Notes under the pieces: model-generated
What the model was told of the DNA's origin: nothing
Databases searched by the model: none
Seen by the model: the letters and a program-made list of their open reading frames with translations, nothing else
Part shown: positions 5,238 through 8,467 of the stretch, in pieces
How positions within the stretch are numbered: the first letter of the stretch is position 1
Layout of the letters: each line of letters begins with the position of its first letter
Origin: an uncultured Bacilli bacterium
GTDB lineage: Bacteria > Bacillota_I > Bacilli_A > RFN20 > CAG-449
Length of the DNA stretch: 8,467 nt
Direction of reading: 5' to 3'
NCBI GenBank assembly: GCA_947593895.1
Contig: CANQDY010000053.1
Span: 1-8,467 of the forward strand
Position numbers and translations under genes: made by a program

Positions 5238-8200
5238 ATGTTTAAAAGATTAAGTAAGAAAAGAAAATTTGCTATTCTTAATATTGCTTTATCTACGCTG
5301 GTGATTGGATCAATTGGCGTTTCTACTTTTGCATATTGGAGCGTTCCTAATGCATCAACAAATGCAACTTTCTACACAAATAATTATAATGCAACAGATG
5401 ATGAGTTTGATTATTATGCTGCAATTCCTAATGTTTTTGCTACTGACGGATATGATTATTATAACTTAAATACTATTCCAAATGATTTAGTATGTCGTGT
5501 TACTGGTTTAGCTGTTGTTCGTTTTGAGGCATTAACAAGTACTGCATTTATTCCAAGTTATCCAAAAGTAACAATTGGTGGAACTAAGTTTAATGATGGA
5601 AATAATCAACTTCCAGTTATTCATATTTTAAGTGGAATGAGTTCAAATGAAACTTCCATTAGTAATGGCTATTCTAAAATTAAATCATTAGTTATTCCTT
5701 CAACTGTTACATATATTCAATCTGATGCTTTTAAAGATTGTTCATTTAATGATGTTTCAATTTTAAGTGATGGCAAAGCGGGATATTTAAAATATGACAG
5801 TGATGAATTTGGCTCAGTTACTCCAGTTTTTGAACCAAATCGTGATAATAAAAATTTTACCATTGCAACTATTAATGATAATTTAGTTACTCAGTTTAGT
5901 GATAAGAGATTAGAATATGATAATTTGACTAATAAGTATTATACATATGTGGTTAATAAATCGAGTTCGGATATTACTATTACGGTTGATTCTAAAACCG
6001 CAATAATTACTTCAGGAGCAAAATATAAAATAGAGTATGATAAGAGTACGTTAACTGCTTCAGCATATTCTTATAAAATGACCTATGATTCAAATGAAGT
6101 TCCATTAATTTTAAATACCAATCAAATTGGTTATGAAGAATATAAACTTGATACAAATTATTCAGTGTTTAGCACAAGTAATTATCAAACTATCACGGTA
6201 AATGAATACATTAATGGAAAAGTTAATAAAACAAGTAAAGCAACTTTCAATTTAAAATGTTTAGATGCAAATTATTCACAAGATAATGATAATTTTGAAT
6301 TTAAATATGCACCTAATAATATTTTTGAATCAATTCATTATTACAATAATGCCGGTGATGATGAATTAAAGAATATTAAAGTTCAAAAACGTATCGGAAT
6401 TGAAAAAGCATATTTCTTGAATAATGTCGAAAGCGAATTAGAATTAATTAATAATGATACAATTTTAACTATTAGTGTTCCTTATGAGGAAAGATTTAAA
6501 AATGGATTATATGTTGAAGCTCAATGTGGAACAAGCTCATCAAACTTATATATTGATCCAAAGACAAAAGAAACAACTATTCCAATGAAACTTGAGAATA
6601 AAGTATTTACATATAGTTTTGCTCAATCAGTAATTGATAACGATGGATTAAATGGAACAACAACTTTACCTGATGTTAATAAAATGAAGTTTTATGCCGG
6701 TAAAGAAATAGTAACTTATCCAGATAATTATAAAAATAGCGCTAGTGAAGCAATAACTGCATCAACCAATGGCTATAGAAGAGTTTATTTTAATCCTTAT
6801 ACAACTGCATCTGGTTCATTAACTCTAAGTAGTGATTATAATGTGTCCACTGACGAATATCGTTTTCACTGGTATGTTGTAGGTTGGGATAAAGGAGGTC
6901 ATGAAACATCATATAAGATGTCATTCCTAGATAATCAAAGAAAGGCATGGGTTGTTGATGTTCCAACAAGTATTATTAGTTTTAAATTCGCTAGAATGGA
7001 AGGCGAGAAACCATTAGATACATCAAATGGATGGGTTAATATTACTAATGCTTCTAGAAGTACAATTGCTGATCATAATAATGGCAATAATGATTATGTT
7101 TTTGGTGGTTCTGAACAATATACATATTTGGAATTTGAAAAATGGGATCCCAATGATAATCAAGGCTTTTATATAAAATCTAGTACAAATGATGGTAGTA
7201 TTAAATTTAAGGAGGCCTATTTAACTTTATCAAATTGTAAGGGGAGTACCAAATATGTTTCATTAAGAGAAAACCTTTTCTATGGATATAAAAACATATC
7301 AAGTGAGATGTATGAATTCTCCACATACAACGAAGATAATGTTATTACATCAATTCCAATTCCAGCAGGTACATCAATAAGTGCAGTTGCAAATGGAGTA
7401 AGTTGTGGATATGATCTAAACAATATATCTATTGGCTTTGCTGGATCTAGTGAAAAGTTTACTGGTTCGGATTTAAGTAAATATATTAAGAAAGCTGAAA
7501 AAGGAATTGAATTTATTTCTGATTGCATGATTGTTCCATATATTAAGACTACAGGAAAAAATGGCTATAATTGGTATATTGAAATTCAATCTTCTGAACT
7601 TGATGGAATAACATCAGAAAAGGGAGTTGATAAATCTACCACATTGAATATTACACCAACAATTAAAAAAACAACAATTGGTAATGCTGGAAGTGTTAAT
7701 TCTCCAGATTTTGTCATGGGTGAGTTGAAATTTATTTATTTAATTGATCCATTTCAATTGAAAGAATCTCATAGTTTTTATGCATGCTTTAAAAATTCAT
7801 CAACAAATAAAGAAAAATGGCAAAAATTAAATAATTTATCAAATATTACAGATACCTATATATGTCCACTTAGCGATGAGCTAAAGGGAATTAATCCAGA
7901 TCAAGTAAAATTTGTTGTTGGAGATAGTGGAACCTATGATGAAAGTAAATGTCAATCTCAGTTACCATGGATTAATGTTAATTTGAATAAATTACAAAAT
8001 AATATTACCATTGAGTATTCAAAATACTATATTCATTATGATGATGATAAAATTAGTAGTGTTAATGAATGGAAAGATTTACCTTTATTACTTAATCCTG
8101 ATCCTTCTCGTGATGATCACCAATCAACAATAATAATGACATTTAATAATTCTTTTGGTGGTTGGGGAATTAAAGATATAACAAATATAAGTTCATGGTA

Positions 8201-8467
8201 TTCTTTTAATTCTGTCGAAGCTGGTTGTGAATCCATAGTTACTGAATCAACTGATGGTAATGCACAAATGATATCATCTGGAAGGTATAAAATTGATTTT
8301 AAGCCAAATTTTTGGACGGAAAGTACAGGTACAGGTGCTATTTGGATTTCATCTTCTACAAATGATGTTACTGAATATTGGCTAGACCCATCATTTACTA
8401 TGAATGTCAGTGGTGTTAGTACTACTTATTCATTTGCTCGTGGTTCTAATACAATGCAAGGTAATGC
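5238..8467 (+). CDS. Giant SipW-type surface protein with LRR_5 unit and glycan-binding-like modules (3' truncated by window)
   Basis: The frame stays open for 1076 codons from the ATG at 5238 to the window edge, so the C-terminus and any anchor are unseen. AGGAG (5225-5229) lies eight nt upstream. The signal has basic residues KRLSKKRK (3-10), a hydrophobic core, then VSTFAYWS with likely cleavage after Ala32. Residues 148-168 form one BspA-type leucine-rich unit (IKSLVIPSTVTYIQSDAFKDC). Residues about 515-606 follow the pattern of starch-binding-like domains: YFNP, then FHWYVVGWD, a Met-containing strand, WVVDVP, ISFKFARME and GWVNIT. A more divergent copy may lie at 835-915 (FYACFK, KWQKL, VKFVVG, PWINV). 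The rest is Asn/Thr/Ser-rich, predicted beta. Eleven cysteines are scattered through it. A surface adhesin or glycan-binding component is the best reading; ligand and anchoring are unknown. Confidence 0.82.
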   Translation, partial: MFKRLSKKRKFAILNIALSTLVIGSIGVSTFAYWSVPNASTNATFYTNNYNATDDEFDYYAAIPNVFATDGYDYYNLNTIPNDLVCRVTGLAVVRFEALTSTAFIPSYPKVTIGGTKFNDGNNQLPVIHILSGMSSNETSISNGYSKIKSLVIPSTVTYIQSDAFKDCSFNDVSILSDGKAGYLKYDSDEFGSVTPVFEPNRDNKNFTIATINDNLVTQFSDKRLEYDNLTNKYYTYVVNKSSSDITITVDSKTAIITSGAKYKIEYDKSTLTASAYSYKMTYDSNEVPLILNTNQIGYEEYKLDTNYSVFSTSNYQTITVNEYINGKVNKTSKATFNLKCLDANYSQDNDNFEFKYAPNNIFESIHYYNNAGDDELKNIKVQKRIGIEKAYFLNNVESELELINNDTILTISVPYEERFKNGLYVEAQCGTSSSNLYIDPKTKETTIPMKLENKVFTYSFAQSVIDNDGLNGTTTLPDVNKMKFYAGKEIVTYPDNYKNSASEAITASTNGYRRVYFNPYTTASGSLTLSSDYNVSTDEYRFHWYVVGWDKGGHETSYKMSFLDNQRKAWVVDVPTSIISFKFARMEGEKPLDTSNGWVNITNASRSTIADHNNGNNDYVFGGSEQYTYLEFEKWDPNDNQGFYIKSSTNDGSIKFKEAYLTLSNCKGSTKYVSLRENLFYGYKNISSEMYEFSTYNEDNVITSIPIPAGTSISAVANGVSCGYDLNNISIGFAGSSEKFTGSDLSKYIKKAEKGIEFISDCMIVPYIKTTGKNGYNWYIEIQSSELDGITSEKGVDKSTTLNITPTIKKTTIGNAGSVNSPDFVMGELKFIYLIDPFQLKESHSFYACFKNSSTNKEKWQKLNNLSNITDTYICPLSDELKGINPDQVKFVVGDSGTYDESKCQSQLPWINVNLNKLQNNITIEYSKYYIHYDDDKISSVNEWKDLPLLLNPDPSRDDHQSTIIMTFNNSFGGWGIKDITNISSWYSFNSVEAGCESIVTESTDGNAQMISSGRYKIDFKPNFWTESTGTGAIWISSSTNDVTEYWLDPSFTMNVSGVSTTYSFARGSNTMQGN
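7119..7193 (+). repeat. Protein-level internal repeat, copy 1
   Basis: Residues 628-652 of the giant protein read YTYLEFEKWDP, then GFYIKSSTND. The pattern (Y-x-L/I-acidic-F, a Trp, then aromatic-I-x-SSTND) recurs at residues 1017-1043. Each follows a strand-rich domain, so the repeat may mark the end of a duplicated module. Confidence 0.4.
8286..8366 (+). repeat. Protein-level internal repeat, copy 2
   Basis: Residues 1017-1043 of the giant protein read YKIDFKPNFW, then AIWISSSTND, matching the copy at residues 628-652 in spacing and key residues (Y, acidic-F, W, SSTND). The DNA is only partly similar, so the duplication is old. Confidence 0.4.

Noticed and set aside
7280..7528. Open frame of 82 codons on the minus strand
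   Set aside because: It is antisense to the giant surface protein, which keeps an uninterrupted frame across it.
1..8467. Genetic code 4 (TGA = Trp) as in Mycoplasma
   Set aside because: Tryptophan is encoded by TGG throughout and no in-frame TGA is found in the genes.
1..8467. CRISPR arrays, tRNA or rRNA genes, insertion sequences
   Set aside because: No regularly spaced direct repeats, cloverleaf-like sequence or transposase/terminal inverted repeats were seen; almost all sequence is explained by the genes listed.

Overview
The window reads as a low-GC (about 30% by eye), AT-biased Firmicutes-type chromosome segment. All genes lie on the + strand. Three of the four genes whose start codon is unambiguous have strong AGGAG-type ribosome binding sites. 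Tryptophan is always TGG, the five visible stops are TAG or TAA, and no TGA occurs in frame over 1076 codons of the last gene, so the standard bacterial code fits and a Mycoplasma-type code 4 does not. An uncultured gut-type Bacilli lineage (Erysipelotrichales, RF39 or Acholeplasmatales-like) is my inference; nothing in the window proves the taxon.

Positions 1-3214 hold three tightly linked genes. The first is the 3' part of a McrB/dynein-related AAA+ ATPase (1-846). The second is a McrC-like DUF2357 protein in which a long charged coiled coil stands where the McrC nuclease would be (883-2520). The third is a SipW/ER-type signal peptidase I (2501-3214), which overlaps the DUF2357 gene by 20 nt.

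Positions 3215-3454 are a 240-nt control region. It holds a candidate promoter, a near-perfect catabolite-responsive-element (cre)-like operator, an AT-only inverted repeat, two leader hairpins and a possible 9-codon leader peptide that stops immediately before the next ATG.

Positions 3455-8467 encode three consecutive exported proteins of 245, 329 and more than 1076 residues. Each begins with a signal of the SipW-cognate (TasA/camelysin) class, with core motifs SFSWY, STFAWF and STFAYW. The last runs off the window, carries a BspA-type leucine-rich repeat unit, and has regions that look like starch/glycan-binding modules.

The most economical reading is a dedicated export and surface-assembly locus: the signal peptidase processes the three downstream proteins, which may form or decorate a surface fibre or glycan-binding structure, possibly under catabolite control. 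The unexpected part is the translational linkage of this module to a McrB-like ATPase and a nuclease-less DUF2357 coiled-coil partner. Those families are best known from McrBC/CoCoNuT-type restriction or defence systems. Whether the five activities form one system is a hypothesis that neighbourhood conservation could test.
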